Part shown: one piece after another, positions 1 through 10,133 of the stretch
Layout of the letters: the number at the start of each line of letters is the position of its first letter
Position numbering within the stretch: the first letter of the stretch is position 1
Made by a program: the position numbers and the translations under genes
DNA from: Mycobacterium innocens
GTDB lineage: Bacteria > Actinomycetota > Actinomycetes > Mycobacteriales > Mycobacteriaceae
NCBI RefSeq assembly: GCF_900566055.1
Contig: NZ_UPHQ01000104.1
Span: forward strand, 62,001-126,000
DNA: 64,000 bases
Direction of reading: 5' to 3'
The notes under the pieces: model-generated
What the model was told of the DNA's origin: nothing
What the model saw: the letters and a program-made list of their open reading frames with translations, nothing else
The model's database searches: none

Positions 1-1072
1 CCGCAACGCGTTCGTGCGGATGGTGCTGACGAATTGGTTCGGGCAGAACTGCCCGGCGATCGCGGGCGCCGAGGCCGAGTATGAGCAGATGTGGGCTCAG
101 GACGTGGCCGCGATGGCCGGCTATCACGGCTGCGCCTCGGCGGTCGCCGCGCGGCTGACCCCGTTCCAGCGGATGCTGCAGAGCCTGCCCGGCCAGGTCA
201 GCGCGTCCGCCCCGGCGGCCGCCCCGGCGGGTCCGGACGTCGCCTTGTCGATGTTCGGGACGACGCTGTTCCAGTCGGGCACGGCGAATGCCTCCTCCGG
301 TTTCGGGGGTGTTGCGTTTGCCTTTGGCGCCAACAGCAACGCCACCGCCAACACCACCATGCTCACCCCGGGCTTAGGTTCCTTTGCCACTGCCATCGGC
401 AACAACAACACTGCCGTGGCCAACGGCACCCTGTGCACGGCAACCGTGTTGGGCAACTACAGCAATGCCACCGGGGGCTTCGGCGGGCTCGGCAGCACCG
501 CCTTCGTCACCGGCGACCACTCTGGAGCTTCTGCCGGGTTCAGCAATCGCGACTTCGGCAACCTCGCCGCCGTCTCCGGTAACTACAGCTCGGCTCTTGC
601 GGGGTCCGGCAGCGGCAACGCGGCCGTGACCTTCGGTAACGACAACACGGTTAGGGCTGGCGGCAACCCGGCTGTCGCCGGCGGCCCCACCAGCAACCTC
701 AACCTTGGCTTCGCCCAGGGGAACAACAGCAATGTCATGGCCGGGACCCTTGCCAATAACTCCAGCAACGCCAACGTCGCCGGCGTCTTCCTCGGCAACC
801 ACAGCCTTGCCAATGCTAGCGACGGCAACGCCAACATCGCAGCCGTCGTCTCCGCCACCAACGGCCACGCCCAAGCGGGCTCTGGCAACGCCAACATCGC
901 CGGCGTCTACGCCGGCACCGGCTCTTCCGCCCAAGCCGGCTTTGGCAACTTCAACGCGGCCGGGGTCTCGGGCCTGCTCCCCGGCACCAACAACCTCACG
1001 GCGAATGCCCTAGGAAGCCTGAAGACCACCTTCAAGTTCTTGCCGCCGGCATTGGATTTCTTCGGGCCGTAA
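1..1072 (+). CDS. PPE family protein, 3' part (5' end outside window)
   Basis: The reading frame is open from base 2 to the TAA at 1070-1072. The first residues ([16 protein letters not shown], then [14 protein letters not shown]) match the second half of the PPE domain, so the start and first roughly 100 residues lie before the window. After a Pro/Ala linker near residue 75 comes about 260 residues of degenerate Gly/Asn/Ala-rich repeats of the type GNxNxAxAG or SGNANIAGV. These are not the usual NxGxGNxG MPTR motif. PPE proteins are exported by type VII (ESX) systems and sit at the cell surface or are secreted; that role is family knowledge. It lies just upstream of trpE, where M. tuberculosis has no PPE gene, as far as I recall. 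Sure of the family, unsure of the subfamily. Confidence 0.85.
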   Translation, partial: RNAFVRMVLTNWFGQNCPAIAGAEAEYEQMWAQDVAAMAGYHGCASAVAARLTPFQRMLQSLPGQVSASAPAAAPAGPDVALSMFGTTLFQSGTANASSGFGGVAFAFGANSNATANTTMLTPGLGSFATAIGNNNTAVANGTLCTATVLGNYSNATGGFGGLGSTAFVTGDHSGASAGFSNRDFGNLAAVSGNYSSALAGSGSGNAAVTFGNDNTVRAGGNPAVAGGPTSNLNLGFAQGNNSNVMAGTLANNSSNANVAGVFLGNHSLANASDGNANIAAVVSATNGHAQAGSGNANIAGVYAGTGSSAQAGFGNFNAAGVSGLLPGTNNLTANALGSLKTTFKFLPPALDFFGP

Positions 1073-1256
1073 GGTTTGGTCAGGCCTCGCGGGCCCCGGG
1101 CAGCCAGCCGTTGCTCACCCGCGACAGGACGGCGGACAGGCGGCGCGCCGAGCGCTGCGGTCCGATCCGGAGTTCCGCGCCGGCAGCGGTGTCTCCGCCC
1201 TTACCTGACCGCGAGGGCAGGCCGGTGCTGATCTGCGAATCTGGTTGGATGGGTCG

Positions 1257-2858
1257 GTGCACGCCAACCTTGCAACCACGACCACGCGGGAGGATTTCTG
1301 CGTGCTGGCGGCAGAGCACCGGGTGGTTCCGGTGACTCGCAAGGTCTTGGCCGACAGCGAAACTCCGCTGTCGGCGTACCGCAAACTCGCCGCCAACCGG
1401 CCAGGGACGTTCCTGCTCGAGTCGGCCGAGAACGGCCGGTCGTGGTCGCGATGGTCGTTCATCGGCGCCGGAGCGCCGACGGCATTGACGGTGCGCGACG
1501 GCGAAGCGGTGTGGCTGGGCGCCGTCCCGAAGGATGCGCCAACCGGCGGCGACCCGCTGGCCGCGCTGCAGGCGACCCTGGATCTTCTTGCCACAGCGCC
1601 CCCGAGTCAGTCCGAGCCCGGGTTTCCGCCACTGTCGGGCGGTATGGTCGGCTTTTTCGCCTACGACATGGTGCGGCGCCTCGAGCGGTTGCCCGAACTG
1701 GCAGTCGACGATCTGCAGCTGCCGGACATGCTGCTGATGCTGGCCACCGATGTGGCGGCGGTCGACCACCACGAGGGCACCATCACGCTGATCGCCAACG
1801 CGGTGAATTGGAACGGCACCGACGAGCGGGTCGAGTGGGCCTACGACGACGCGGTCGCGCGACTGGACGTGATGACCGCGGCACTGGGTCAACCGCTACC
1901 GTCGACGGTCGCCACCTTCAGCACGCCCGAGCCGCGATACCGTGCCCAGCGCACCGTCGAAGAGTACGGCGCGATCGTCGAATACCTGGTCGAACAAATC
2001 GCTGCCGGCGAGGCCTTCCAGGTGGTGCCCTCGCAGCGCTTCGAGATGGACACCGACGTCAATCCGATCGATGTCTACCGAATCCTGCGGGTGACCAATC
2101 CGAGCCCCTACATGTATCTGCTTCAGATACCGAATAGTGCTGGCGCAATCGACTTTTCGATTGTCGGATCCAGCCCTGAGGCGCTGGTCACCGTCCATGA
2201 GGGCCGAGCGACGACGCACCCCATCGCCGGGACGAGGTGGCGCGGAAACACCGACGAAGAGGATCAGCTGCTGGAAAAGGAGTTGCTGGCCGACGACAAA
2301 GAACGGGCCGAGCACCTGATGCTGGTCGACTTGGGCCGCAACGACCTCGGTCGAGTCTGTACGCCGGGCACCGTTCGGGTCGAGGATTACAGCCACATCG
2401 AACGCTATAGCCACGTCATGCACCTGGTGTCGACGGTGACCGGTCTGCTTGACCACGGTCACACCGCCCTGGATGCGGTGACCGCCTGCTTCCCGGCGGG
2501 CACGCTGTCGGGCGCACCCAAGGTGCGGGCCATGGAATTGATCGAAGAGGTGGAGAAGACCCGCCGCGGTCTGTACGGCGGCGTGGTGGGCTACCTCGAC
2601 TTCGCCGGCAACGCTGACTTCGCGATCGCCATCCGCACCGCGCTGATGCGTCACGGCACCTCCTACGTCCAGGCCGGTGGCGGAGTGGTGGCCGACTCCA
2701 ACGGGCCTTACGAATACAACGAGGCCCGCAACAAAGCGCGGGCGGTGCTCAATGCGATTGCCGCCGCCGAGACGCTGGCCAGTCCGGACTGCGGCCCGGC
2801 GTCGACCCCGGGGCGTGGAGCGGCCCGATCAAGGCCCGATCAAGGTATGCCGCGGTGA
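1257..2858 (+). CDS. trpE: Anthranilate synthase component I
   Basis: Converts chorismate plus glutamine-derived ammonia to anthranilate, the first step of tryptophan synthesis. The 533-residue protein has the N-terminal Anth_synt_I_N region (with the LLES segment that forms part of the tryptophan feedback site) and the C-terminal chorismate-binding domain, including [37 protein letters not shown] and the end motif [14 protein letters not shown] chose GTG at 1257 because its N-terminus ([14 protein letters not shown]) aligns with the M. tuberculosis protein; an in-frame TTG lies at 1245. The 3' end runs about 20 residues past the M. tuberculosis end in low-complexity Pro/Arg sequence. Its TGA overlaps the next gene's GTG. 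Confidence 0.96.
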   Translation: MHANLATTTTREDFCVLAAEHRVVPVTRKVLADSETPLSAYRKLAANRPGTFLLESAENGRSWSRWSFIGAGAPTALTVRDGEAVWLGAVPKDAPTGGDPLAALQATLDLLATAPPSQSEPGFPPLSGGMVGFFAYDMVRRLERLPELAVDDLQLPDMLLMLATDVAAVDHHEGTITLIANAVNWNGTDERVEWAYDDAVARLDVMTAALGQPLPSTVATFSTPEPRYRAQRTVEEYGAIVEYLVEQIAAGEAFQVVPSQRFEMDTDVNPIDVYRILRVTNPSPYMYLLQIPNSAGAIDFSIVGSSPEALVTVHEGRATTHPIAGTRWRGNTDEEDQLLEKELLADDKERAEHLMLVDLGRNDLGRVCTPGTVRVEDYSHIERYSHVMHLVSTVTGLLDHGHTALDAVTACFPAGTLSGAPKVRAMELIEEVEKTRRGLYGGVVGYLDFAGNADFAIAIRTALMRHGTSYVQAGGGVVADSNGPYEYNEARNKARAVLNAIAAAETLASPDCGPASTPGRGAARSRPDQGMPR

Positions 2859-3514
2859 CTGACGCCGAGCCGGTCCGGTCCCGCCGGCTGACCAGTCGGC
2901 TGATGATCGGGATGGCCCAGTTATTGCTGGTGATTGCCGCCGCGGCGCTGTGGGCGGCGTCGCGGCTGCCGTGGGTTGTCATTCGCTCGTTCGACGGGCT
3001 GGGGCCGCCCCGGCAGGTGACGTTGACCGGTGCGACCTGGTCGACGGCGTTGCTGCCGGTAGCGATGTTGCTGTTGGCCGCGGCGGTGGCGGCACTCGCA
3101 GTGCGCGGCTGGCCGCTGCGGGTGCTGGCCGCTCTGCTGGCGGCAACGAGCTTTGCGGTCGGCTATCTCGGCATCAGCCTGTGGGTGATTCCCGACGTCG
3201 CGGCCCGTGGCGCCGAACTCGCCCATGTTCCGCTGACGGCCCTGGTTGGCAGCGGACGTTACTACTGGGGTGCAGCGGTGGCGGTGGGCGCGGCGGTGTG
3301 CATCCTGATGGCCGCCGCGGTGCTGCTGCGCTCGGCGTCGATTGCCGGGTCGGCTCATCCGGGCCCTACAAAGTACGCCGGACCTGCGGCGCGCCAGGCT
3401 ACGGCGCGCCGCGACGACGACGGACCGATGTCGGAACGAATGATTTGGGATGCCCTTGACCACGGTGTCGACCCGACCGACCGACCGCACGGGTCTGACA
3501 CCGAGGGTCGGTGA
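2855..3514 (+). CDS. Trp-region conserved membrane protein (Rv1610-like)
   Basis: A 219-residue protein with four predicted membrane segments (about 20-40, 62-85, 88-110 and 130-155) and a polar C-terminus. It belongs to the actinobacterial tryptophan-operon membrane protein family usually found between trpE and trpC. Its biochemical role is unknown. The GTG start overlaps the trpE stop (GTGA), which points to translational coupling and cotranscription with trpE. Confidence 0.88.
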   Translation: MTDAEPVRSRRLTSRLMIGMAQLLLVIAAAALWAASRLPWVVIRSFDGLGPPRQVTLTGATWSTALLPVAMLLLAAAVAALAVRGWPLRVLAALLAATSFAVGYLGISLWVIPDVAARGAELAHVPLTALVGSGRYYWGAAVAVGAAVCILMAAAVLLRSASIAGSAHPGPTKYAGPAARQATARRDDDGPMSERMIWDALDHGVDPTDRPHGSDTEGR

Positions 3515-3644
3515 CGAAGCGCGCGCCGAGGGCCGCTACCCTTCATGAACGTCATCGCAATCGGCTGCGGGGCGTGGGTCACGGTGGTGACGGTTGGAGA
3601 CCGTTGGAGACCGTTGAAGACCGTTGGGAAAGGAAACAGCAGGC
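3515..3644 (+). promoter_or_regulatory. trpC upstream region with four 10-bp tandem repeats
   Basis: This gap holds four head-to-tail copies of a 10-bp unit close to CCGTTGGAGA (3591-3600, 3601-3610, 3611-3620, 3621-3630), directly before the AAGGAAA ribosome site of trpC. A TACCCT hexamer at 3537-3542 could be a -10 element. An in-frame mini-ORF from ATG 3545 contains two Trp codons and overlaps the trpC start; whether it is translated is unknown. The repeat is seen directly; a regulatory role is inference. Confidence 0.4.
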
Positions 3645-4463
3645 ATGAGTCCGGCAACCGTGCTTGACTCCATCCTCGAGGGAGTCCGGGCCGACGTAGC
3701 CGCGCGCGAAGCACGTGTCAGCCTGCCGGAGATCAAGGCTGCCGCGGCTGCGGCGCCGCCGCCGCTTGACGTGATGGCGGCGCTGCGCGCGCCCGGCATC
3801 GGGGTGATCGCCGAGGTCAAGCGCGCCAGCCCATCGGCGGGCTCGCTGGCGACCATCGCCGATCCGGCGAAGCTGGCTCGGGCCTACGAAGGTGGCGGCG
3901 CCCGCATCATCAGCGTGTTGACCGAGGAGCGGCGGTTCCACGGTTCCCTCGATGACCTCGACGCGGTACGTGCGGCTGTCTCGATTCCGGTGTTGCGCAA
4001 AGACTTTGTGGTGCAGCCCTATCAGATTCACGAGGCGCGTGCGCACGGTGCCGACATGCTGTTGCTCATCGTCGCCGCACTCGACCAGTCGGCGTTGGTG
4101 TCGATGCTGGACCGCACCGAATCACTCGGTATGACCGCGCTCGTCGAAGTGCACACCGAGCAGGAAGCCGACCGGGCGTTGAAGGCCGGCGCCAAGGTCA
4201 TCGGCGTCAACGCCCGCGATCTCACGACCCTGGAGGTTGATCGGGATTGCTTCGCGCGAATCGCTCCCGGGTTGCCCAGCAACGTGATCAGGATCGCCGA
4301 GTCCGGGGTCCGCGGCACCGGTGACCTGCTGGCGTACGCGGGCGCGGGCGCTGATGCGGTGCTGGTCGGTGAAGGTCTGGTGAAAAGCGGTGACCCGCGT
4401 GCGGCGGTTGCCGATCTGGTCACTGCGGGCACCCACCCGTCCTGCCCGAAGCCGGCTCGTTAG
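3645..4463 (+). CDS. trpC: Indole-3-glycerol phosphate synthase
   Basis: Closes CdRP to indole-3-glycerol phosphate, the step before tryptophan synthase. The 272-residue TIM barrel carries the family motifs [38 protein letters not shown] and [12 protein letters not shown]. The ATG at 3645 gives an N-terminus ([21 protein letters not shown]) that matches the mycobacterial enzyme, and an AAGGAAA site lies just upstream; a TTG at 3624 is in frame but lies in the repeat tract. Followed 35 bp later by trpB. Confidence 0.96.
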   Translation: MSPATVLDSILEGVRADVAAREARVSLPEIKAAAAAAPPPLDVMAALRAPGIGVIAEVKRASPSAGSLATIADPAKLARAYEGGGARIISVLTEERRFHGSLDDLDAVRAAVSIPVLRKDFVVQPYQIHEARAHGADMLLLIVAALDQSALVSMLDRTESLGMTALVEVHTEQEADRALKAGAKVIGVNARDLTTLEVDRDCFARIAPGLPSNVIRIAESGVRGTGDLLAYAGAGADAVLVGEGLVKSGDPRAAVADLVTAGTHPSCPKPAR

Positions 4464-4498
4464 TCGTTGATGACCCGCGTGCACCTCGAGCGTCGGTG

Positions 4499-5785
4499 AT
4501 GGCAGATCTATCTCGCCCGGACCTTCCGCGCACGAGTGCTGCCATCGCCGAACGGACCAGCCACGATCCTGATTCCGGCGGTCATTTCGGAGGCCCCGGC
4601 GGTTATGGTGGCCGCTATGTTCCCGAGGCGCTGATGGCGGTGATCGAGGAGGTCACCGTCGCCTACGAGAAGGAACGCGTCAACCAGGACTTCCTGGACA
4701 CCCTGGACACGTTGCAAGCCAACTATGCCGGCCGTCCGTCGCCGCTGTACGAAGCAACCCGACTCAGCGAACATGCCGGGTCAGCACGACTGTTCTTGAA
4801 GCGAGAAGACCTGAACCACACGGGTTCTCACAAGATCAACAACGTGCTCGGGCAGGCGTTGCTGGCCCGCCGGATGGGTAAGACCCGGGTGATCGCCGAG
4901 ACGGGCGCCGGCCAGCACGGGGTGGCCACCGCCACCGCATGCGCGCTGCTGGGTCTGGAGTGCGTCATCTACATGGGTGCCGTCGATACCGCGCGCCAGG
5001 CACTCAACGTGGCACGGATGCGGCTGCTCGGGGCGCAGGTCGTCTCCGTGCAGACCGGCTCCCAAACGCTCAAGGACGCCATCAACGAGGCGTTCCGGGA
5101 TTGGGTCAGCAACGCCGACAACACGTACTACTGCTTCGGCACGGCCGCCGGGCCGCATCCCTTCCCCACCATGGTGCGCGACTTTCAGCGAATCATCGGC
5201 ATGGAGGCCCGCGTCCAGATCCAGGACCAGGCGGGCAGGTTGCCGGACGCGGTGGTGGCGTGCGTGGGCGGCGGGTCCAATGCGATCGGTATCTTCCACG
5301 CATTCCTCGACGATCCGGGGGTGCGATTGGTCGGATACGAGGCGGCCGGTGACGGCGTCGAGACCGGTCGGCACGCGGCAACATTCACCGGAGGTTCGCC
5401 CGGTGCCTTCCAGGGCTCGTACTCCTACCTGTTGCAGGACGAAGACGGCCAGACCATCGAATCGCATTCGATCTCAGCAGGTCTGGACTATCCCGGAGTC
5501 GGCCCCGAACATGCATGGCTCAAGGAGACCGGACGCGTCAGCTACCAACCGATCACCGACTCCGAGGCGATGGAGGCATTCGGCCTGCTGTGCCGGATGG
5601 AAGGGATCATCCCGGCCATCGAATCCGCGCACGCGGTGGCCGGTGCGCTCCAGCTGGGCGTTGAATTAGGAAGGGGCGCAGTCATTGTGGTGAATCTGTC
5701 AGGACGCGGCGACAAGGACGTCGAGACAGCCGCCAGATGGTTCGGCCTGCTGACACCCGGCGCCGACGCGGACAGGTCTGGTTGA
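4499..5785 (+). CDS. trpB: Tryptophan synthase beta chain
   Basis: PLP enzyme that joins indole (delivered from TrpA) and serine to make tryptophan in the alpha2-beta2 complex. About 428 residues. The PLP lysine lies in HTGSHKINN near residue 112, followed by [11 protein letters not shown] and the phosphate-binding loop GGGSNAIG near 257. The start is ATG 4499, with an in-frame GTG immediately before it at 4496; no clear Shine-Dalgarno site is visible. It ends 2 bases before the trpA start, as expected for subunits made in equal amounts. Confidence 0.96.
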   Translation: MADLSRPDLPRTSAAIAERTSHDPDSGGHFGGPGGYGGRYVPEALMAVIEEVTVAYEKERVNQDFLDTLDTLQANYAGRPSPLYEATRLSEHAGSARLFLKREDLNHTGSHKINNVLGQALLARRMGKTRVIAETGAGQHGVATATACALLGLECVIYMGAVDTARQALNVARMRLLGAQVVSVQTGSQTLKDAINEAFRDWVSNADNTYYCFGTAAGPHPFPTMVRDFQRIIGMEARVQIQDQAGRLPDAVVACVGGGSNAIGIFHAFLDDPGVRLVGYEAAGDGVETGRHAATFTGGSPGAFQGSYSYLLQDEDGQTIESHSISAGLDYPGVGPEHAWLKETGRVSYQPITDSEAMEAFGLLCRMEGIIPAIESAHAVAGALQLGVELGRGAVIVVNLSGRGDKDVETAARWFGLLTPGADADRSG

Positions 5786-5787
5786 CG

Positions 5788-6597
5788 ATGACCGTCGAGC
5801 AGTGTGAAACGAGCAAGCTGGGGCCGCTTTTCGAGTCGTGCCGGGCGGCTGGTCGTGCGGCGTTGATCGGCTATCTGCCCACCGGCTACCCCGACGTGCG
5901 CACGTCGGTGGAAGCCATGACTGCGCTGGTCGAATCTGGTTGTGACATAGTCGAAGTCGGTGTTCCGTATTCGGACCCGGGGATGGACGGGCCCACCATC
6001 CAGCGGGCTACCGAGGCGGCTTTGCGTGGGGGGGTGCGGGTCCGGGACACGTTGGCCGCGGTCGAGGCGATCAGCCGGGCCGGTGGCAATGCCGTGGTGA
6101 TGACGTACTGGAACCCGGTGCTGCGCTACGGAGTCGACGCGTTCGCCCGGGACCTGGCCGCGGCCGGCGGGCGGGGCCTGATCACTCCCGACCTGATTCC
6201 CGACGAGGCGCAGCCCTGGTTCGCCGCATCCGACGAACATCGACTGGACCGCATCTTTCTGGTGGCGCCGTCATCGACGCCCGAACGATTGGCGATCACG
6301 GTCAAGGCGTCGCGTGGGTTCGTCTATGCGGCGTCGACGATGGGGGTGACCGGGGCGCGCGATGTGGTTTCACACGCCGCGCCCGAGCTGGTGGGGAGGG
6401 TGAAGGCAGTGTCGGACATACCGGTCGGGGTCGGGTTGGGGGTGCGGTCACGAGAACAGGCGGCGCAGATCGCAGGTTACGCCGACGGTGTCATTGTCGG
6501 CTCGGCGTTGGTGTCGGCGCTGGGTGCCGGCTTGCCGAGGCTGCGCGCACTGACGGAGGAACTGGCCGCCGGGGTCCGTGAAAGGCCGGCCTCATGA
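5788..6597 (+). CDS. trpA: Tryptophan synthase alpha chain
   Basis: Cleaves indole-3-glycerol phosphate to indole and glyceraldehyde-3-phosphate and channels indole to TrpB. A 269-residue TIM barrel with both catalytic acids in VEVGVPYSDPGMDGP, plus YWNPVLRYG, FLVAPSSTPER and the phosphate-binding region GFVYAASTMGVTGAR and GLGVRSREQA. Start ATG 5788 sits 2 nt after the trpB stop. Its TGA overlaps the lgt ATG (ATGA), linking trp genes and lgt in one transcript. Confidence 0.96.
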   Translation: MTVEQCETSKLGPLFESCRAAGRAALIGYLPTGYPDVRTSVEAMTALVESGCDIVEVGVPYSDPGMDGPTIQRATEAALRGGVRVRDTLAAVEAISRAGGNAVVMTYWNPVLRYGVDAFARDLAAAGGRGLITPDLIPDEAQPWFAASDEHRLDRIFLVAPSSTPERLAITVKASRGFVYAASTMGVTGARDVVSHAAPELVGRVKAVSDIPVGVGLGVRSREQAAQIAGYADGVIVGSALVSALGAGLPRLRALTEELAAGVRERPAS

Positions 6598-8447
6598 CCA
6601 CGACGTGGCTCGCGTACATCCCCAGCCCGCCGCGCGGCGTCTGGCACCTGGGACCACTGCCCATCCGCGCCTACGCGCTGTTCATCATCACCGGCATCAT
6701 CGTGGGCTTACTGATCGGCGACCGACGCTTTGCGGCCCGCGGCGGTGAGCGCGGGGTGATCTACGACATCGCACTGTGGATGGTGCCTTTCGGCTTGATC
6801 GGCGGCAGGCTCTACCACCTGGCCACCGATTGGCGGACATATTTCGGTCACGGTGGCGCCGGGTTTGCCGCGGCACTGCGAATCTGGGATGGCGGCTTGG
6901 GCATCTGGGGGGCGATCGCCCTCGGCGCCGTCGGGGCGTGGATCGCCTGTCGGCGCCGCGGAATTCCGCTGCCGGCCTTCCTGGACGCGGTCGCCCCCGC
7001 AGTCGTTTTGGCGCAGGCTATCGGCCGGCTCGGAAATTACTTCAATCAAGAGCTCTACGGCCGCGAGACCACAGTGCCGTGGGGACTGGAGATCTTCTAC
7101 CGGCGCGATCCCGCCGGATTCGTCGACGTTCATTCCCTTGACGGTGTCTCGACCGGGCAGCTCGCGGTCGTCGTGCACCCCACGTTCCTCTACGAATTGC
7201 TGTGGAACGTACTGGTATTCGGGGTGCTGATCTATCTGGATCGGCGTTTCACGATCGGCCATGGGCGACTGTTCGGGCTTTACGTCGCGCTTTATTGCAT
7301 CGGGCGATTCGGTGTCGAGCTGATGCGTGACGATACCGCCACACACATCGCCGGAATCCGGATCAATTTGTTCACATCGACTTTTGTGTTCATCGGCGCC
7401 GTGGTGTACGTGATCTTGGCGCCGAAGGGCCGCGAGGATCCGGCCACGGTGCGTGGCACCGCCGTGGTCGGCGAGGAAGCCGCCGAGTCTGAGGAAGCCG
7501 CCGAGTCTGAGGCAGAGCTCGCGGCTGTGGCTTCGGGCTCGGCGGCTGTCACCGCAGTCGCTGGGGCTGCCGGTGCCGATGACGACGAACCGACTGAGTC
7601 GGCGGAAACACAGCGAACTGGCGAACTCGCCGAGCCGCACACCCTGAAGGCCCCGGCCGCGGCGTCCGAGGACGGCGCAACCGAGGCTCAAGAAGCGGAG
7701 ACCGAGGAGCCGGAAACCGGTGAGGTGGCGGCCGAGGTGGCCCCCGAGGCCGAAGGGGCCGAAGAGGCCCAGGCTGAGCAGGCTGACGCTGAAGAAGCCG
7801 AAGAGGCCGAGGCCGAGCAGGCCCAGGCTGAAGAAGCCGAAGAGGCCGAGGTCGAGTCGGAGCCCGTTGTCGACGAGGCTGAGGCCGAGTCGGTAATTGA
7901 TGAGGCTGAGGCTGCACAGGCTGAAGACGAATCGGAGATCGGGGAGCCAGAACTCGCTGCGCCAGCCGTGACCGAAACCGAGGCGGAAGCATCCGAAGCC
8001 GAAGAGCCTGAAGCAGATTCCGCCGCTGAAGAAGCTGAGCCGGCGGAGGCTGAAGCTCCCGGGGCTAAGGTCGGCGAGGCTGAAGCCCCGGAGGTTGAAG
8101 CCGCGGATGTTCAGACCCCGGAGGTTGCAGCCCCGGAGGCTGAAGTCGAAAAGGCCGAGTCGCAAGCCGCAGACACCGAAGCCGAAGACGCCGAGGCCCA
8201 AGAGCCTGCGGCCCAGGCGCAGGCTTCGGAGCCTGACGCGGAGGACACCACCGCGCCGAAGGCGGCGGAAAAGGATGCATCCCGCGGTTCCGGCGGTGCT
8301 GACGACCAGGATGCCGACCGGGCTGATCACCAGGATGGCGGCCAGGCACCGCCCGTTCTCGGCTCGCCGACCTCGGACAGCGCCGGCTCGACACGGCAGG
8401 GCTGGCGGGCCCGGTTGCGGAACCGGCGACAGCGGTCGGGACGGTAG
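6594..8447 (+). CDS. lgt: Prolipoprotein diacylglyceryl transferase with long acidic tail
   Basis: Transfers diacylglycerol from phosphatidylglycerol to the lipobox cysteine of prolipoproteins in the cytoplasmic membrane. The first roughly 285 residues are the multi-spanning Lgt core, with WDGGLGIWGA and the signature GRLGNYFNQELYGR. The remaining 330 or so residues are an Ala/Glu-rich, low-complexity tail made of imprecise EEAEEAEAEQA-type repeats and ending in a basic stretch. Mycobacterial Lgt is known to carry a C-terminal extension, but this one (617 residues in total) looks longer than the roughly 470-residue M. tuberculosis protein. The tail is predicted to be cytoplasmic and disordered; its function is unknown. 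Confidence 0.94.
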   Translation: MTTTWLAYIPSPPRGVWHLGPLPIRAYALFIITGIIVGLLIGDRRFAARGGERGVIYDIALWMVPFGLIGGRLYHLATDWRTYFGHGGAGFAAALRIWDGGLGIWGAIALGAVGAWIACRRRGIPLPAFLDAVAPAVVLAQAIGRLGNYFNQELYGRETTVPWGLEIFYRRDPAGFVDVHSLDGVSTGQLAVVVHPTFLYELLWNVLVFGVLIYLDRRFTIGHGRLFGLYVALYCIGRFGVELMRDDTATHIAGIRINLFTSTFVFIGAVVYVILAPKGREDPATVRGTAVVGEEAAESEEAAESEAELAAVASGSAAVTAVAGAAGADDDEPTESAETQRTGELAEPHTLKAPAAASEDGATEAQEAETEEPETGEVAAEVAPEAEGAEEAQAEQADAEEAEEAEAEQAQAEEAEEAEVESEPVVDEAEAESVIDEAEAAQAEDESEIGEPELAAPAVTETEAEASEAEEPEADSAAEEAEPAEAEAPGAKVGEAEAPEVEAADVQTPEVAAPEAEVEKAESQAADTEAEDAEAQEPAAQAQASEPDAEDTTAPKAAEKDASRGSGGADDQDADRADHQDGGQAPPVLGSPTSDSAGSTRQGWRARLRNRRQRSGR

Positions 8448-8511
8448 CCGCCGGCGCGGTCCGGCACCAGCGGCTCGGGCGCAGACCCACTGAATCTGGC
8501 ATGCTGAAGCG

Positions 8512-8916
8512 GTGACTGACCAGTCGTGGGCTGCGCAGCCCGGTTCACCCGAGCAGCAACCGGGACATCCCCCGCCTTTTCCGCCGCCGTACTATCCGGA
8601 ATACTCCCGGCCCGGCGGCTACTATGGCCCGGCAGCGGACCCGTCGGCTCCCTTCGGTCGGCATCCCGTTACCGGGCAACCACTTTCGGACAAATCGAAG
8701 ACGATCGCGGGACTGTTACAGCTGTTGGGGCTGTTCGGCATCGCCGGTATCGGCCGAATCTACCTCGGGCACACCGGGATGGGCATTGCACAGCTGCTCG
8801 TCGGTTGGCTGACGTGCGGGATCGGCGCCGTAATCTGGGGCGTCATCGACGCGGTGCTAATCCTGACTGACAAAGTCAGCGACCCGTGGGGTCGCCCATT
8901 GCGCGATGGAACCTGA
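8512..8916 (+). CDS. TM2-domain membrane protein (Rv1615-like)
   Basis: A 134-residue protein. The first 60 residues are rich in Pro, Gly and Tyr (PPPFPPPYYPEY). They are followed by a TM2 domain: two membrane segments (about 66-85 and 92-115) with a tight polar turn (GRIYLGHTGMGIAQL). TM2 proteins have no single known function. The start is GTG 8512. Its 3' end overlaps the next gene by 11 bases. Confidence 0.88.
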   Translation: MTDQSWAAQPGSPEQQPGHPPPFPPPYYPEYSRPGGYYGPAADPSAPFGRHPVTGQPLSDKSKTIAGLLQLLGLFGIAGIGRIYLGHTGMGIAQLLVGWLTCGIGAVIWGVIDAVLILTDKVSDPWGRPLRDGT

Positions 8917-9358
8917 TCGGCCCGCCACAGCATCGGGGGCGCGCGGTAAGCACGCTCGGCGGCTTCGTCATCTCTACGGCGCCGCGGGCTCGGCCGTGCT
9001 GTTGGCCGGCGCCCTGGGCTACGTCGGTGTGGTCGATCCGCACCGCAGCCACTCGCTGTACCCGCAATGTCCGTTCAAGTTGCTCACCGGCTGGAATTGT
9101 CCCGCGTGCGGCGGACTGCGGATGACGCACGACCTGCTGCACGGTGATGTCGCGGCCGCCATCAATGACAATGTTTTCTTGGTTTTCTTGTTGGCCGGCA
9201 TCCCCATGATTGCCGGTTGGATGCTGCTGCGCCGCCGCAATGGCCAGCCGTGGCTGCCCGCGCCCGCGATCATCACCCTTGCGGTGGCGACGGTGGTGTG
9301 GACCGTGCTGCGAAACCTGCCCGGCTTCCCGTTGGTGCCAACCGTGCTGGGCGTTTGA
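8906..9358 (+). CDS. DUF2752 membrane protein (Rv1616-like)
   Basis: A 150-residue membrane protein with three predicted membrane segments. It carries the DUF2752 hallmark CPFKLLTGWNCPACGGLRMTH, a cysteine-containing segment between helices 1 and 2. Function unknown. The ATG at 8906 lies inside the end of the TM2-protein gene, so the two are probably translated together. Confidence 0.88.
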   Translation: MEPDRPATASGARGKHARRLRHLYGAAGSAVLLAGALGYVGVVDPHRSHSLYPQCPFKLLTGWNCPACGGLRMTHDLLHGDVAAAINDNVFLVFLLAGIPMIAGWMLLRRRNGQPWLPAPAIITLAVATVVWTVLRNLPGFPLVPTVLGV

Positions 9359-9383
9359 CCTCAGCCGGCGCCGGCCCGGTGGC

Positions 9384-10133
9384 TCAGTTGCCGAAGCCCG
9401 AAAGCGGGCCCGGCCCGCCAGCAGCCGCGCTAAGCCGACTGGCGGCAAAGGCCACCCCCTGCTCCACCACCAGCCCGTCACCTGCGTACGCGTCATGGGC
9501 GGCGAAGTTCAGCCCGTCGGAGCAAACCGGATCCTCCGGTTCGCACACCCTGATGGTCTTGGCCTGATACGCGGGACCGATGGCGACTGGGGGCTGGCCG
9601 AGGAAGTCCATCGCCCGGTGGTTCGGCAACCCGAACAACACAACCGCGGCGACGTGGTCAGCCACCTCGGGCGCCAACGGCTTGGGCACGGTGGCGGGAT
9701 CGACTCCATCCGGCACCCCGGCCGACGTGACGAAGCCCATCACGGCCGCTCCCTGCGAATATCCGCCGAGGACCATTTTGGTCTGGGGGCAGCTGCCCGC
9801 CATGGAAACGACATGAGCACTAGCGTCTCGGATGCCGTCGATCCCGGTATCCCACTGGTCACTGGCCGGGTAGTTGACCGGATATACCCCGAACGTCTTG
9901 CCGCCGGCTCGCGAACGCAGGGAGTCGACAAATGCCTGCCCCGTGGGGCCGACACCCGGAGCCTCACCGGTACCCCGGGCGAACACCACCTCGACATCGG
10001 GGCAGGGCTCTGCGGACGCCGCCGGGACCACAAAGCCGGGAAGGACGGAGGCGCTGATACCCCACGCGGTGACGATTGCGGGACCAAGGATTCGGCGGAC
10101 GGGAGCAACAATCACGGCGCGGTAGGTGTCCAT
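9384..10133 (-). CDS. Secreted cutinase-family esterase
   Basis: A 249-residue serine esterase with a signal peptide (hydrophobic core about 15-38, AxA-type site before EPCPD). The catalytic triad can be placed as Ser126 in GGYSQGA, Asp201 in CEPEDPVC and His213 in FAAHDAY. Likely disulphides are Cys44-Cys115 and Cys197-Cys204. Mycobacterial cutinase-like proteins (CFP21/Cut group) hydrolyse lipid esters outside the cell. The gene lies convergent to the DUF2752 gene and divergent from pykA, at a place where I recall no cutinase in M. tuberculosis, so it is probably an insertion in this lineage or a loss in the other. Confidence 0.9.
   Translation of the reverse strand: MDTYRAVIVAPVRRILGPAIVTAWGISASVLPGFVVPAASAEPCPDVEVVFARGTGEAPGVGPTGQAFVDSLRSRAGGKTFGVYPVNYPASDQWDTGIDGIRDASAHVVSMAGSCPQTKMVLGGYSQGAAVMGFVTSAGVPDGVDPATVPKPLAPEVADHVAAVVLFGLPNHRAMDFLGQPPVAIGPAYQAKTIRVCEPEDPVCSDGLNFAAHDAYAGDGLVVEQGVAFAASRLSAAAGGPGPLSGFGN

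Noticed and set aside
6708..8330. A 540-codon minus-strand frame opposite lgt
   Set aside because: It arises from the Ala/Glu codon repeats of the Lgt tail and GC-rich third positions. The plus-strand product is clearly Lgt.
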